A stretch of DNA of 64,000 nt from Streptomyces sp. PsTaAH-137 (GCF_003259365.1 NZ_QLLY01000001.1:124001-188000), one strand, 5' to 3'; positions 25,510-34,588 are shown, numbered from the stretch's first letter. Notes: generated by a model not told the origin, from the sequence alone. Made by a program: numbers and translations.

Positions 25510-26903
25510 CGGACACGCCCTCCCGGCCGACCCCCCTCCTCGTCCTGGACGTCGTCGGCCTCACCCCGCGGCTGCTCGACCACATGCCGCACCTCAAGTC
25601 CCTCGGCCAGTCCGGCACCCGCGCATCCCTGGGCACCGTGCTGCCCGCGGTGACCTGCGCCGCCCAGTCCACGTTCCTCACCGGTACCATGCCGAGCGAA
25701 CACGGCATCGTCGGCAACGGCTGGTACTTCCGCGAACTCGGCGACGTACTGCTCTGGCGCCAGCACAACGGCCTCGTCGCCGGCGACAAACTCTGGGACG
25801 CCGCCCGCCGCGCCCACCCCGGCTACACCGTCGCCAACATCTGCTGGTGGTACGCCATGGGCGCCGACACCGACATCACCATCACCCCCCGTCCCGTCTA
25901 CTACGCCGACGGCCGCAAGGAGCCCGACTGCTACACCCGGCCCCCGGCCCTGCACGACGAACTCACCGAGAAATTCGGCACGTTCCCCCTCTTCCACTTC
26001 TGGGGCCCGGGCGCCGACCTCGTCTCCAGCCAGTGGATCATCGACGCCACCCGACACGTCATGGCCACCCGCCACCCGGACCTGACCCTGTGCTACCTCC
26101 CCCATCTCGACTACGACCTCCAGCGCTTCGGCCCCGACGACCCCCGCTCCCACCGGGCCGCCGCCGAACTCGACAGCGCCCTGGCCCCACTGCTCGACGA
26201 CGCCAGAGCCGAGGGCCGCACGGTCGTCGCCCTGTCCGAGTACGGCATCACCCGCGTCGAGCGAGCCATCGACATCAACCGGGTGCTGCGCCGGGCCGGC
26301 CTGCTGGAGGTGCACACGCAGGACGGCATGGAGTACCTCGACCCGATGGCCTCACGCGCCTTCGCCGTCGCCGACCACCAGATCGCCCACATCTACGTGC
26401 GCCGTCCCGAAGACCTCGACGCCACCCGCGCGGCCCTCGACGGCCTGCCCGGCATCGACCAACTCCTCGACGACGAGGGCAAGAAGGCCCACCACCTCGA
26501 CCACCCGCGCTCCGGCGAACTCGTCGCCGTCGCGGAACCCGACGCCTGGTTCACGTACTACTACTGGCTCGACGACGCCCGCGCGCCCGACTTCGCGCAG
26601 CTCGTCGAGATCCACCGCAAACCCGGCTACGACCCGGTCGAACTGTTCATGGACCCCCACGACCCCTACGTCAAGGTGAAGGCCGCGAGCGCGCTCGCAC
26701 GCAAGAAACTCGGCCTGCGCTACCGGATGGCGGTCGTCCCGCTCGACCCGTCACCTATTCGCGGCAGCCACGGCCGCCTCCCCGCAGACACCGACAGTGA
26801 CGACGGCCCTGTCCTCATCAGCTCCACCCCCCATGCGTTCCCCGGTCGCGTCCCCGCGACCGCCGTGAAGTCCCTGCTCCTGGAACTTGCAGGCCTGGGC
26901 TGA
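25506..26903 (+). CDS. Alkaline phosphatase superfamily protein, nucleotide pyrophosphatase/phosphodiesterase type
   Basis: A 465-residue enzyme of the type I phosphodiesterase/nucleotide pyrophosphatase family. The first metal site is LLVLDVVGLTPRLL, the nucleophile region is VTCAAQSTFLTGTMPSEHGI with NGWYF, and later metal ligands are in CYLPHLDYDLQRFG and VALSEYGITRV. No signal peptide is visible, so it acts in the cytoplasm or is membrane-associated through partners. Family members release phosphate or nucleotide from diphosphates and phosphodiesters, which could mean activation or cleavage of a prenyl-diphosphate- or nucleotide-linked cyclitol. It is coupled to EboE by an ATGA overlap. 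Confidence 0.86.
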   Translation: MTDTPSRPTPLLVLDVVGLTPRLLDHMPHLKSLGQSGTRASLGTVLPAVTCAAQSTFLTGTMPSEHGIVGNGWYFRELGDVLLWRQHNGLVAGDKLWDAARRAHPGYTVANICWWYAMGADTDITITPRPVYYADGRKEPDCYTRPPALHDELTEKFGTFPLFHFWGPGADLVSSQWIIDATRHVMATRHPDLTLCYLPHLDYDLQRFGPDDPRSHRAAAELDSALAPLLDDARAEGRTVVALSEYGITRVERAIDINRVLRRAGLLEVHTQDGMEYLDPMASRAFAVADHQIAHIYVRRPEDLDATRAALDGLPGIDQLLDDEGKKAHHLDHPRSGELVAVAEPDAWFTYYYWLDDARAPDFAQLVEIHRKPGYDPVELFMDPHDPYVKVKAASALARKKLGLRYRMAVVPLDPSPIRGSHGRLPADTDSDDGPVLISSTPHAFPGRVPATAVKSLLLELAGLG

Positions 26904-27054
26904 GGCATACGCCGCCCCAGGCCCGCTCACCGAGGAGCAGTTACAGAGAGTGAAGCACACGCCACCGACGACACGCCAGTGGCGTCCGACCCGCACAGCG
27001 AAAAGCGCCGACGCATCCGCACCCATCCCGCACGAGAACCGGAAAGAGGCACCC

Positions 27055-28221
27055 GTGACCGACTTCCACGAGGCTCCCGCCACCACCTCGGCCGACGACG
27101 CCCTCAGACGACGCCTCGGCATCGACCGCCGCCGTTTCCTCAGCACCTGTACCGCCGTCGGCGCGGGCGCGATCGCCGCCCCCGTCTTCGGCGCCGCACC
27201 CTCCTTCGCCCAGCCCCGGCACGAAGGCCACAGCCACGGACGCGGCCAGGAGCTGGTGCCGGCCGACAAGCGCGGCATCATCCTCTACACCGTGCGCGAC
27301 GCCACCGGCCGCGACCCGCTCGCCTCCGACCTGCCCTCCGGATTCCGTGAGGTGTTCAAGGAACTGGCCCGCTACGGCTACCGCCAGGTCGAGTTCGCGG
27401 GCTACGGCCAGCACGCGAACGCTCCGGGCGGCGCCAACCTCGAATCGGTCGAGGGCGCCAGACTGCTCCGCTCCTGGCTCGACGAGTACGGGCTGCGCGC
27501 CCAGGGCAACCACGGCTTCATCCCGTCGTCCTGGCCGTTCACCCAGCCCGACCTCGACACGTTCAAGAAGCACCTGGAGATCGCCAACATCCTCGGCATG
27601 GACCACATGGGCACCGGCGGCGACCCCACCGGCAGCTCCTACAAGGCGGACTGGGACGTCGCCGCCGACAAGTGGAACGCCCTGGGCGAGATCGCCCGCC
27701 GCGCCGGGATCAAGCTCTACACCCACAACCACGACGCGGCCTACGGATTCCTCCTGGACGGCGGACCGCTGGACGCCCAGGGCCGCCCGACGCGCAGCTC
27801 CGGCATCCGCAAGCTCGAATACTTCTTGAAGGTCAGCGACCCGAAGACCGTGTGGCTGGAGATGGACATCTACTGGGCCCACGTCGCCCAGTACAAGTTC
27901 CACACCTACACGGCGCACGACGGCTCCCAGCGCAAGGACGTCTTCGACCCGGCGGCCCTGGTCCGCTGCCACACCAAGCGCTACCCGCTCTTCCACGCCA
28001 AGGACGGCACGCGCAACGACACCAGCGGCGAGGGCTACGACATGGTGCCCTTCGGTACGGGAGTCATCGACTACAAGACCTTCTTCAGCCGGGTCGGCGC
28101 GAAGAACTACCACAACCCCATGGTCGAGCAGGACAACGCGCCGTCCGCCACGGACCCCGCCCAGTCCCTGAAGCACGCGAAGATCGGCTACGGCAACCTG
28201 GCGGCCCTGCGCAAGAAGTGA
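27055..28221 (+). CDS. Tat-exported sugar phosphate isomerase/epimerase family protein
   Basis: A 388-residue protein with a twin-arginine signal (DRRRFLSTCTAVGAGAIAAP, likely cut near FAQP) followed by a His-rich linker and a xylose-isomerase-like TIM barrel. Barrel segments include GYRQVEFAGYGQHAN, IKLYTHNHDAAYGF, VWLEMDIYWAHVAQ, LFHAKDGTRND and NPMVEQDNAPS. The family is common in Bacteroidetes and actinomycete keto-sugar clusters. The GTG at 27055 follows AAAGAGG. It is 151 bp downstream of the phosphatase gene and ends the operon before a long bidirectional terminator. Export places a TIM-barrel isomerase or lyase on the same side of the membrane as the secreted ThuA/DUF1080 protein. Confidence 0.88.
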   Translation: MTDFHEAPATTSADDALRRRLGIDRRRFLSTCTAVGAGAIAAPVFGAAPSFAQPRHEGHSHGRGQELVPADKRGIILYTVRDATGRDPLASDLPSGFREVFKELARYGYRQVEFAGYGQHANAPGGANLESVEGARLLRSWLDEYGLRAQGNHGFIPSSWPFTQPDLDTFKKHLEIANILGMDHMGTGGDPTGSSYKADWDVAADKWNALGEIARRAGIKLYTHNHDAAYGFLLDGGPLDAQGRPTRSSGIRKLEYFLKVSDPKTVWLEMDIYWAHVAQYKFHTYTAHDGSQRKDVFDPAALVRCHTKRYPLFHAKDGTRNDTSGEGYDMVPFGTGVIDYKTFFSRVGAKNYHNPMVEQDNAPSATDPAQSLKHAKIGYGNLAALRKK

Positions 28222-28244
28222 TCGCCGCACCACGCGCGTGAGAG

Positions 28245-28286
28245 GCACGCAGAGGGCCCGGCCGACCGGCCGGGCCCTCTGCGTGC
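28245..28286. terminator. Bidirectional terminator, 19-bp perfect stem
   Basis: Arms 28245-28263 and 28268-28286 are perfectly complementary (GCACGCAGAGGGCCCGGCC) around a GACC loop. The element lies between the convergent Tat-exported isomerase and the OFA transporter and can serve both. Confidence 0.85.
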
Positions 28287-28296
28287 GGTGCGTGAC

Positions 28297-29682
28297 TCAG
28301 CCGTGGGTCACGGCCGGCTCCACCTCCTTGCGCCCCGGCTGGCGCAGCAGCAGCGCGAAGGCGGCCGCCACCATGGATATCCCGCCGGCCAGCGCGTACG
28401 CCCCGTTGTAGCCCCACGCGGCGACCACCATCGAGCCGAGCCCGCCGCCGAACAAGCCGCTGATCAGCTTGCCGCTGTAGACGAGCCCGTAGTTGGTGGC
28501 GTTGTAGTTCTCACCGAAGTAGTCCGGGGTCAGGGCCGCGAACATCGGGTAGAACGCGCCGCCGCCGAAGCCGGACAGGAACGCGAAGAAGAGGAACAGC
28601 CACTCGCTCTTGATGTCCCCGGCCCAGATGATGCCGAACTGGGCGAGACCCAGCACGACGATCACGAAGACCAGGCTCCTCTTGCGGCCCCAGATGTCCG
28701 ACAGCCAGCCGACGACGGCCCGGCCGACGCCGTTGATGACGGCCATGACGCCCATCGAGGAGGCCGCGACCAGCGGTCCGAAACCGACCTCTTTGGCGAA
28801 GTCCACCTGGAACGAGATGCCGAAGATGGACACCCCCGCGGTGAGCACCAGGCTCAGCCACATGACCGGCAGCATTCCGGTCCTGATGGCTTCCATAGGC
28901 GTGAACTGGCGTACCGCGGGCGGATTCATGGCCAGCGACCTGGCCCGCTTGCTCGTCCCGGACTTGTCGAGCGGATCGACGTCCTGGGGCCACCAGTTCT
29001 TCGGCGGATCGCGGAAGAAGAACGCGCAGACCAGAACGACCACCAGGACATACGCGCCGATCATGTCCAGCACACGGTGGTAGTTGGAGGTGTCGAAGGC
29101 GTAGTTGAAGATGAAGATGAAGGGCAGCGAACCGTAGGCGAATCCGCCGTTGACGAAACCGGTCTTGCCGCCCTTTCGCTCCGGGAACCATTTGCCGACC
29201 ATGTTGATGCAGGTCGAATAGACGAGGCCGGAGCCCAGCCCGCCGATGACTCCGAATCCGAGGATCGCGAGCCACACATTGTGCAGGTGCGACAGCGCGA
29301 TGAAGCCGATCATGCACATGAACGCGCCGAGCATCACGGCCCGTTTGGCGGGCAGGATATTCTTCTCCCGCAGCCACCCGGCCGGAAAGGCGATTCCCGC
29401 CTGGAAGAACACCCAGACGCTCAGGATCCAGAAGGTGTTCGACTGGGTCCAGCCGTGGGCGGCGGACAGGGTGTCCTCCGCCGAGCCGTACGCGTACTCG
29501 GAAACGCTGATGGCCATCATCGCGACCCATGGCAGGTACACCATGAACTTCCGTGAATGGCCGAGGATGTCGCGGTCCGTCTCCCCGATGCGGTAGACGC
29601 GGCCGTTCTCATCCGTGATCTCTTGATACCTGGCGCCGGTCGACGATCTCGAATTTCCTGCGGCGATGGGCTCCGCCGTCAT
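28297..29682 (-). CDS. OFA-family MFS transporter, second tandem copy
   Basis: A 461-residue twelve-helix MFS carrier. An N-terminal cytoplasmic segment ENGRVYRIGETDRDILGHSR precedes the first helix, and RKGGKTGFVNGGFAYGSLPF is the central conserved OFA motif. It is a paralogue of the gene directly upstream (TDRDILG, SAEDTL, KGGKTG and NGGFAYGS are shared). The ATG at 29682 lies 1 bp after that gene's stop; AGGAG sits inside the upstream gene's last codons. It is the last gene of the minus-strand oxc-frc-ligase-transporter operon. Probable cargo is oxalate, formate or a related monocarboxylate. Confidence 0.88.
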   Translation of the reverse strand: MTAEPIAAGNSRSSTGARYQEITDENGRVYRIGETDRDILGHSRKFMVYLPWVAMMAISVSEYAYGSAEDTLSAAHGWTQSNTFWILSVWVFFQAGIAFPAGWLREKNILPAKRAVMLGAFMCMIGFIALSHLHNVWLAILGFGVIGGLGSGLVYSTCINMVGKWFPERKGGKTGFVNGGFAYGSLPFIFIFNYAFDTSNYHRVLDMIGAYVLVVVLVCAFFFRDPPKNWWPQDVDPLDKSGTSKRARSLAMNPPAVRQFTPMEAIRTGMLPVMWLSLVLTAGVSIFGISFQVDFAKEVGFGPLVAASSMGVMAVINGVGRAVVGWLSDIWGRKRSLVFVIVVLGLAQFGIIWAGDIKSEWLFLFFAFLSGFGGGAFYPMFAALTPDYFGENYNATNYGLVYSGKLISGLFGGGLGSMVVAAWGYNGAYALAGGISMVAAAFALLLRQPGRKEVEPAVTHG

Positions 29683-29683
29683 A

Positions 29684-31081
29684 TCAGGCCATCTCCTCAC
29701 CGAGCGGTTGCGGGTTGGGTACGATCCGGCGCTGCCTCTGGGGTCTGGGCTTGCCGGGAGCCTTGAGGAAGAGTGCGAGCACGGCCGAGCCGAGTCCGAT
29801 GGAACCGGCGAACGCGAAGGCGCCTCCGTATCCCCAAGCGTCGACGAGGAAGGCCCCGCCGCCGGCGCCCACCAGGCCGGAGATCAGCTTCGAGCTGTAG
29901 ACCATGCCGTAATTGGAGGCATTGTTGTTCTCGCCGAAGAAGTCGGCGGTCATGGCCGCGAACAACGGGAAGATCGCTCCGCCGCCGAATCCCGAGACCA
30001 TCGAGCAGAACAGGAAGAACGGCATCGAGCCCATGTTTCCGGAGAAGAACACACCGAACTGCGCCGTTCCCAGGACGAGACAGACGATGATCAGTGTGTT
30101 GCGACGCCCGGCGCGGTCCGAGATCCAGCCGATCACTCCGCGGCCGGTCCCGTTCACGATGGCCTTCAGCGACATGGCGGTGGCCACGATGCCGCCGGCG
30201 AATCCCATCTCCTTGCCGAACGGAACCTGCATGGCGATGCCGTAGATGTTGATTCCGGCGGTGCACAGCAGGCAGAACCACATCATCCACAGCACGGGCT
30301 GACGGGCCGCCTCACGCGGGGTGTACTGGTGCACGGCGGGCGGGTTCTTCTTCAGGGCACGCCGCACGCGCGGGTCGTCCGTCACCTTCAACGGGTCCAC
30401 GTGCGCGGGCCACCAGTACTTGGGCGGGTCCTTCAGGAACCAGCCGGCGAAGGCCACCACGGCGCAGCAGATCACGCCGACCATGACCAGGACGCCCTGG
30501 TAGTTGGACAGGTCCATGAAGGACGTGAAGACGAACACGAAGGGCACGGAACCGTAGGCGAAACCGCCGTTGACCAGCCCCGTCTTGCCGCCCTTGCGCT
30601 CCGGGTACCACTTGCCGACCATGTTGACGCTGGTCGCGTAGACCAGGCCGGCCCCGATACCGCTGAACACACCGAAGCCGAGATAGGCGACGGTCACATG
30701 TGGTGCGTAGGCCAGGGACAGATAGCCGCACAGTGTGCCGCCGGCGCCCAGCATCATCGCGTACCGGGCCGGCAGCCTGCCGCTCTCCCGCAACTGCCCG
30801 GCGGGAAAGGCCACGGCCGCCTGGAAGAAGATCCAGACACCCATCAGCCAGAAGATGTGCCCGCTGTCCCACAGGTGGGCCTCGTGCAGGGTGTCCTCGG
30901 CCGAGGTGAACGCGTACTCCGAGGAACTGATGCCCAGCATGCCCATCCAGGGAAAGAGCACCATGGTCCATCGTGGTCGCCCCAGGATGTCCCGATCGGT
31001 CTGTCCGATCCGGTACAGGCGGCCGTTCTCGTCCCTCACCTCCCTGACGGGGCCGGACGAGGATAGGTCGGTGGTCGTCAT
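29684..31081 (-). CDS. OFA-family MFS transporter, first tandem copy
   Basis: A 465-residue MFS carrier beginning MTTTDLSSSG and then ENGRLYRIGQTDRDILGRPR, with about twelve helices and ERKGGKTGLVNGGFAYGSVP in the middle. Relative to the downstream copy it has a basic C-terminal tail (KPRPQRQRR). The ATG at 31081 is preceded by AGGGG. It follows the acyl-CoA ligase by 120 bp, with a small stem-loop between them. Tandem carriers may have different affinities or catalyse import versus exchange; the sequence alone cannot separate these. Confidence 0.88.
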   Translation of the reverse strand: MTTTDLSSSGPVREVRDENGRLYRIGQTDRDILGRPRWTMVLFPWMGMLGISSSEYAFTSAEDTLHEAHLWDSGHIFWLMGVWIFFQAAVAFPAGQLRESGRLPARYAMMLGAGGTLCGYLSLAYAPHVTVAYLGFGVFSGIGAGLVYATSVNMVGKWYPERKGGKTGLVNGGFAYGSVPFVFVFTSFMDLSNYQGVLVMVGVICCAVVAFAGWFLKDPPKYWWPAHVDPLKVTDDPRVRRALKKNPPAVHQYTPREAARQPVLWMMWFCLLCTAGINIYGIAMQVPFGKEMGFAGGIVATAMSLKAIVNGTGRGVIGWISDRAGRRNTLIIVCLVLGTAQFGVFFSGNMGSMPFFLFCSMVSGFGGGAIFPLFAAMTADFFGENNNASNYGMVYSSKLISGLVGAGGGAFLVDAWGYGGAFAFAGSIGLGSAVLALFLKAPGKPRPQRQRRIVPNPQPLGEEMA

Positions 31082-31157
31082 GACGGTCGCACCCCTTGCG
31101 TCGAAAGATCTGGCCAGCGCCCCCTGTCCAAATTGCTTTCGTGCGCGCACGGGTCCT

Positions 31158-31190
31158 GGGTCCGGCCGACGCGCACCGCCGACCGGACCC
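31158..31190 (-). promoter_or_regulatory. Stem-loop between the ligase and transporter genes
   Basis: GGGTCCGG (31158-31165) pairs with CCGGACCC (31183-31190). It lies in the 120-bp gap inside the minus-strand operon. It could attenuate or stabilise the distal transporter mRNA, and there is no T-run for a classic terminator. Confidence 0.35.
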
Positions 31191-31201
31191 GCCGGGTCAC
31201 C

Positions 31202-33355
31202 TCATCGACCGCCCCCCATCAGCCCCGCCGCGCGAGCCCACCGGTACTTGGCCCCGAGCACCGCGACCGGCTTCTCGGTCGTGTACGGATAGGCGACCAC
31301 GCCCCGCTCGAACAGGTACTGGCACGCCTCCTCGACCTCGACGTCCCCGGCCAGCGAGGCGACCACGGGCTTCTCGATGCCGCGCTCCCGGAACTCCGCG
31401 ACCACGCGGGCCGTTACCTCCGCAAAGACCATGGGAGGGGTGACGATGGTGTGCCAGTAGCCGAGCACGAGCGCGTGGATGCGCGGATCCTCCAGGCCGA
31501 GCCGGATCGTCGCCTCGTACGTCGACGGGGGCTCGCCGCCCGTGATGTCGACGGGATTGCCGGCGGCGCCGAAGGGCGGGATGAACGCCCGGAAGGCCGC
31601 GTCCAGATCGTCCGGGATCTCCATGAGTTGGAGCCCGTTGTCGGTCACCGCGTCCGAGAGCAGGACGCCGGAGCCGCCCGCACCGGTGATGATCACGACG
31701 TTGTCGCCCTGCGGGGTGGGCAGCACGGGCAGGGCCCGCGCGTACTCCAGCATGTCGTTGAGGCCAGGGGCCCGGATGACGCCTGCCTGCCGGAGGATGT
31801 CGTCGTACACCGCGTCGTCGCCCGCGAGCGCGCCCGTGTGCGACCCGGCGGCCTTCGCGCCGGCCGCCGTACGGGCCGCCTTCAGGACGACGACGGGCTT
31901 CTTGGGCACCGTCGCCCGAGCGGCCTCCACGAAGGCACGCCCGTCCTTCAGGTCCTCCAGATGCATGGCGATGCACTGCGTGTGCGGATCCTCGCCGAAC
32001 CAGGTGAGGAGGTCGTCCTCGTCCAGGTCCGACTTGTTGCCGAGGCCCACGATCGCCGACACCCCGGTCCCGGTGGTGCGCGCGAAGCCCAGGATCGCCA
32101 TCCCGATGCCCCCGGACTGCGAGGTCAGAGCGACCCCGCCCTTCACGTCGTACGGGGTGCAGAACGTGGCACACAGGTCCTGCCACGTCGAGTAGTAGCC
32201 GTAGATGTTCGGTCCGAGGAGCCGTACTCCGTGCCGCTCCGCGATCGCCACGATCTCGTCCTGGAGCGCCTGTTCACCGGTCTCCGCGAAGCCGGAGGGG
32301 ATCAGCACTGCGTTCGGCACACCCTTGCGCCCCACCTCCTCCAAGGCCGCTGCCACGAACTTGGCGGGGATCGCGAAGACCGCCACATCCACCTCACCGG
32401 GGACGTCCGTGACACTCTTGTACGCCTTGCGGCCCAGGATGTCATCGGCCTTGGGGTTCACCGGATGGATCTCCCCGGAGAAGCCGCCGTCGACGAGGTT
32501 GCGCATCACCGAATTGCCGATCTTGCCCTGCTCGTTGGAAGCGCCGATCACCGCCACCGACCGCGGCTGCATGAGCCGACGCATGCTGGTCAGGATCTGC
32601 TCGCGCGTGTAGGTGCGCCGCGGTGCGGCCGTGCCCTCGGCGAGGATCACCCGGATGTCCGCCGCGACCGCGCCCTCGGGCGTCGCGATCACCGGATTGA
32701 GATCGACCTCCGCGATCTCCGGGAAGTCGTCGACCAGCCGGGAGACACGGCGGATCTGCTCGGCGAGCGCCCACCGGTCGACGCCCCGGGCGCCGCGCAC
32801 CCCGCGCAGCACCTCGGCCGCCCTGATGGAGTCGAGCATCCCGACGGCCTCGTCGGCGTCGACGGGCGCGAGCCGGAACGTGACGTCCTTCAGGACCTCG
32901 ACCAGCACACCGCCCAGCCCGAAGGCGACGACCTTGCCGAACGTCGGATCGGTGACCGCCCCGACGATGACCTCCTGCGAGTCGCCGCCGGTCGGCAGCA
33001 TCTCCTGCACCTGGATGCCCTCGATCCGGGCGTCCGGCGCGTACGCGCGCGCGTTGTCGATGATCCGGTGGAACGCGGCCCGGATGTCGGCCGCACCTTC
33101 CACGCCGACCACGACACCGCCCGCGTCGGTCTTGTGCAGGATGTCGGGGGAGACGATCTTCAGTACCACCGGCTTGCCGAAGCGGGCGGCGGCGGCCACC
33201 GCCTCGTCGACATCGGTCGCCAGCTCCTCGCCGGGGACGGCGATCCCGTACGCGTCGGCGATCACCTTGCCCTCGGGCGCGGTGAGCGCCGTGCGTCCCT
33301 CGGCCCGCACGGTGTCGAGCAGTGCCCGCACCGTCAGCGTCCGGTCCTCGGCCAT
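31202..33355 (-). CDS. ADP-forming acetate/acyl-CoA ligase family protein (fused alpha and beta parts)
   Basis: A 717-residue fused ligase. Residues about 10-225 form an ATP-grasp domain (FGKPVVLKIVSPDILHKTDA). The CoA-binding Rossmann domain follows (LMQPRSVAVIGASNEQGKIG), then two succinyl-CoA-ligase-like domains, with H506 in GSHTGALAGDD as the phospho-histidine. The beta-then-alpha order is the reverse of the usual archaeal ACD fusion. The reaction is acid + CoA + ATP to acyl-CoA + ADP + Pi. It lies 3 bp after frc, so activation of oxalate (or recovery of ATP from formyl- or acetyl-CoA) is the natural inference. The ATG at 33355 was chosen over a TTG one codon upstream. Confidence 0.86.
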   Translation of the reverse strand: MAEDRTLTVRALLDTVRAEGRTALTAPEGKVIADAYGIAVPGEELATDVDEAVAAAARFGKPVVLKIVSPDILHKTDAGGVVVGVEGAADIRAAFHRIIDNARAYAPDARIEGIQVQEMLPTGGDSQEVIVGAVTDPTFGKVVAFGLGGVLVEVLKDVTFRLAPVDADEAVGMLDSIRAAEVLRGVRGARGVDRWALAEQIRRVSRLVDDFPEIAEVDLNPVIATPEGAVAADIRVILAEGTAAPRRTYTREQILTSMRRLMQPRSVAVIGASNEQGKIGNSVMRNLVDGGFSGEIHPVNPKADDILGRKAYKSVTDVPGEVDVAVFAIPAKFVAAALEEVGRKGVPNAVLIPSGFAETGEQALQDEIVAIAERHGVRLLGPNIYGYYSTWQDLCATFCTPYDVKGGVALTSQSGGIGMAILGFARTTGTGVSAIVGLGNKSDLDEDDLLTWFGEDPHTQCIAMHLEDLKDGRAFVEAARATVPKKPVVVLKAARTAAGAKAAGSHTGALAGDDAVYDDILRQAGVIRAPGLNDMLEYARALPVLPTPQGDNVVIITGAGGSGVLLSDAVTDNGLQLMEIPDDLDAAFRAFIPPFGAAGNPVDITGGEPPSTYEATIRLGLEDPRIHALVLGYWHTIVTPPMVFAEVTARVVAEFRERGIEKPVVASLAGDVEVEEACQYLFERGVVAYPYTTEKPVAVLGAKYRWARAAGLMGGGR

Positions 33356-33358
33356 CAA

Positions 33359-34588
33359 TCAGATCACTCCGTTCGACTTGAGCAGACGCAGCTCCTCGTC
33401 ACCGAGACCGAGTTCGCCGATGAAGACCTCTTCGTTGTGCTCGCCGAGCAGGGGCGAACTGCTGACGTCCACGGGGGAGTCGGAGAGCTTGAGCGGGGAG
33501 CCGACGGTGGTGAAGGTCCCGCGCCGCGGGTGCGGAACCTCGACGACCATCTCGTTGGCCACCAGCGAGGCGTCCTCGATGATCTCCTTGGTGGACAGGA
33601 TCGGCCCGCACGGGATGTTGTGGGCGTTGAGCTGCTCCAGGACGTCCCACTTGGGCAGCGTCGAGGACCACTCCTCGATCAGCTGGAACATCTTGGTGAG
33701 CTGCGGCAGCCGCGCCTCCGGAGTCGCCCACTCGGGGTCCTCGGCGAGCTCGGGCCGCCCGATGAGCCGGGTGAGCGGCTCCCAGCCGACCGGCTGCACG
33801 ATGACGTACACATAGTCGTTGGGCCCGCCCGGCGCGCACTTCACGGCCCAGCCGGGCTGCCCGCCGCCCGACGCGTTGCCGGAGCGGGGCACCTCGTCGC
33901 CGAAGTCCTCGTTCGGGTACTCGGCGAGCGGCCCGTGCGTGAGCCGCTGCTGGTCGCGCAGCTTGACCCGGCACAGGTTGAGGACCGCGTGCTGCATGGC
34001 GACGTTCACCCGCTGCCCGCGCCCGGTGTTCTCCCGCTGGAAGAGCGCGGCCAGGATGCCGGCCACCGCGTGGACGCCGGTGCCCGAGTCGCCGATCTGG
34101 GCGCCGGTGGCGAGCGGCGGTCCGTCCTCGAAGCCGGTGGTGGACATCGACCCGCCCATCGCCTGGGCCACGACCTCGTACGCCTTGAAGTTGGTGTACG
34201 GGCCTTCGCCGAAGCCCTTGATGGAGGCGTAGACGATCCGCGGGTTGATCTCCTGGATGCGGTCCCAGGTGAAGCCCATGCGGTCCACGGCGCCCGGCCC
34301 GAAGTTCTCGACCATGACGTCCGAGCGCCGGATCAGCTCGGTCAGGAGTTCCTTGCCGCGCTCGGACTTGGTGTTGAGGGTGATGCTCCGCTTGTTGCAG
34401 TTGAGCATGGTGAAGTACAGGGAGTCGACGTCCGGGATGTCGCGCAACTGCTTGCGCGTGATGTCTCCGGTCGGCGCCTCCAGCTTGATCACGTCGGCGC
34501 CGAGCCACGCGAGGAGCTGGGTGGCGGAGGGGCCCGACTGGACGTGGGTCATGTCGAGGACGCGGATGCCTTCGAGGGCCTTGGTCAC
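33359..34588 (-). CDS. frc: Formyl-CoA:oxalate CoA-transferase (class III CoA-transferase)
   Basis: A 409-residue class III (CaiB/BaiF) CoA-transferase. The catalytic Asp is D167 in [13 protein letters not shown], close to Asp169 of the Oxalobacter enzyme. The N-terminal [20 protein letters not shown], with the CoA-contacting Gln, and a [15 protein letters not shown] loop also match formyl-CoA transferases. It moves CoA from formyl-CoA to oxalate, giving oxalyl-CoA for the decarboxylase encoded just upstream. The GTG start at 34588 follows AGGTGAG; the gap to oxc is 12 bp. Context makes the oxalate assignment good, though related succinyl-CoA:oxalate transferases cannot be excluded. Confidence 0.88.
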   Translation of the reverse strand: MTKALEGIRVLDMTHVQSGPSATQLLAWLGADVIKLEAPTGDITRKQLRDIPDVDSLYFTMLNCNKRSITLNTKSERGKELLTELIRRSDVMVENFGPGAVDRMGFTWDRIQEINPRIVYASIKGFGEGPYTNFKAYEVVAQAMGGSMSTTGFEDGPPLATGAQIGDSGTGVHAVAGILAALFQRENTGRGQRVNVAMQHAVLNLCRVKLRDQQRLTHGPLAEYPNEDFGDEVPRSGNASGGGQPGWAVKCAPGGPNDYVYVIVQPVGWEPLTRLIGRPELAEDPEWATPEARLPQLTKMFQLIEEWSSTLPKWDVLEQLNAHNIPCGPILSTKEIIEDASLVANEMVVEVPHPRRGTFTTVGSPLKLSDSPVDVSSSPLLGEHNEEVFIGELGLGDEELRLLKSNGVI

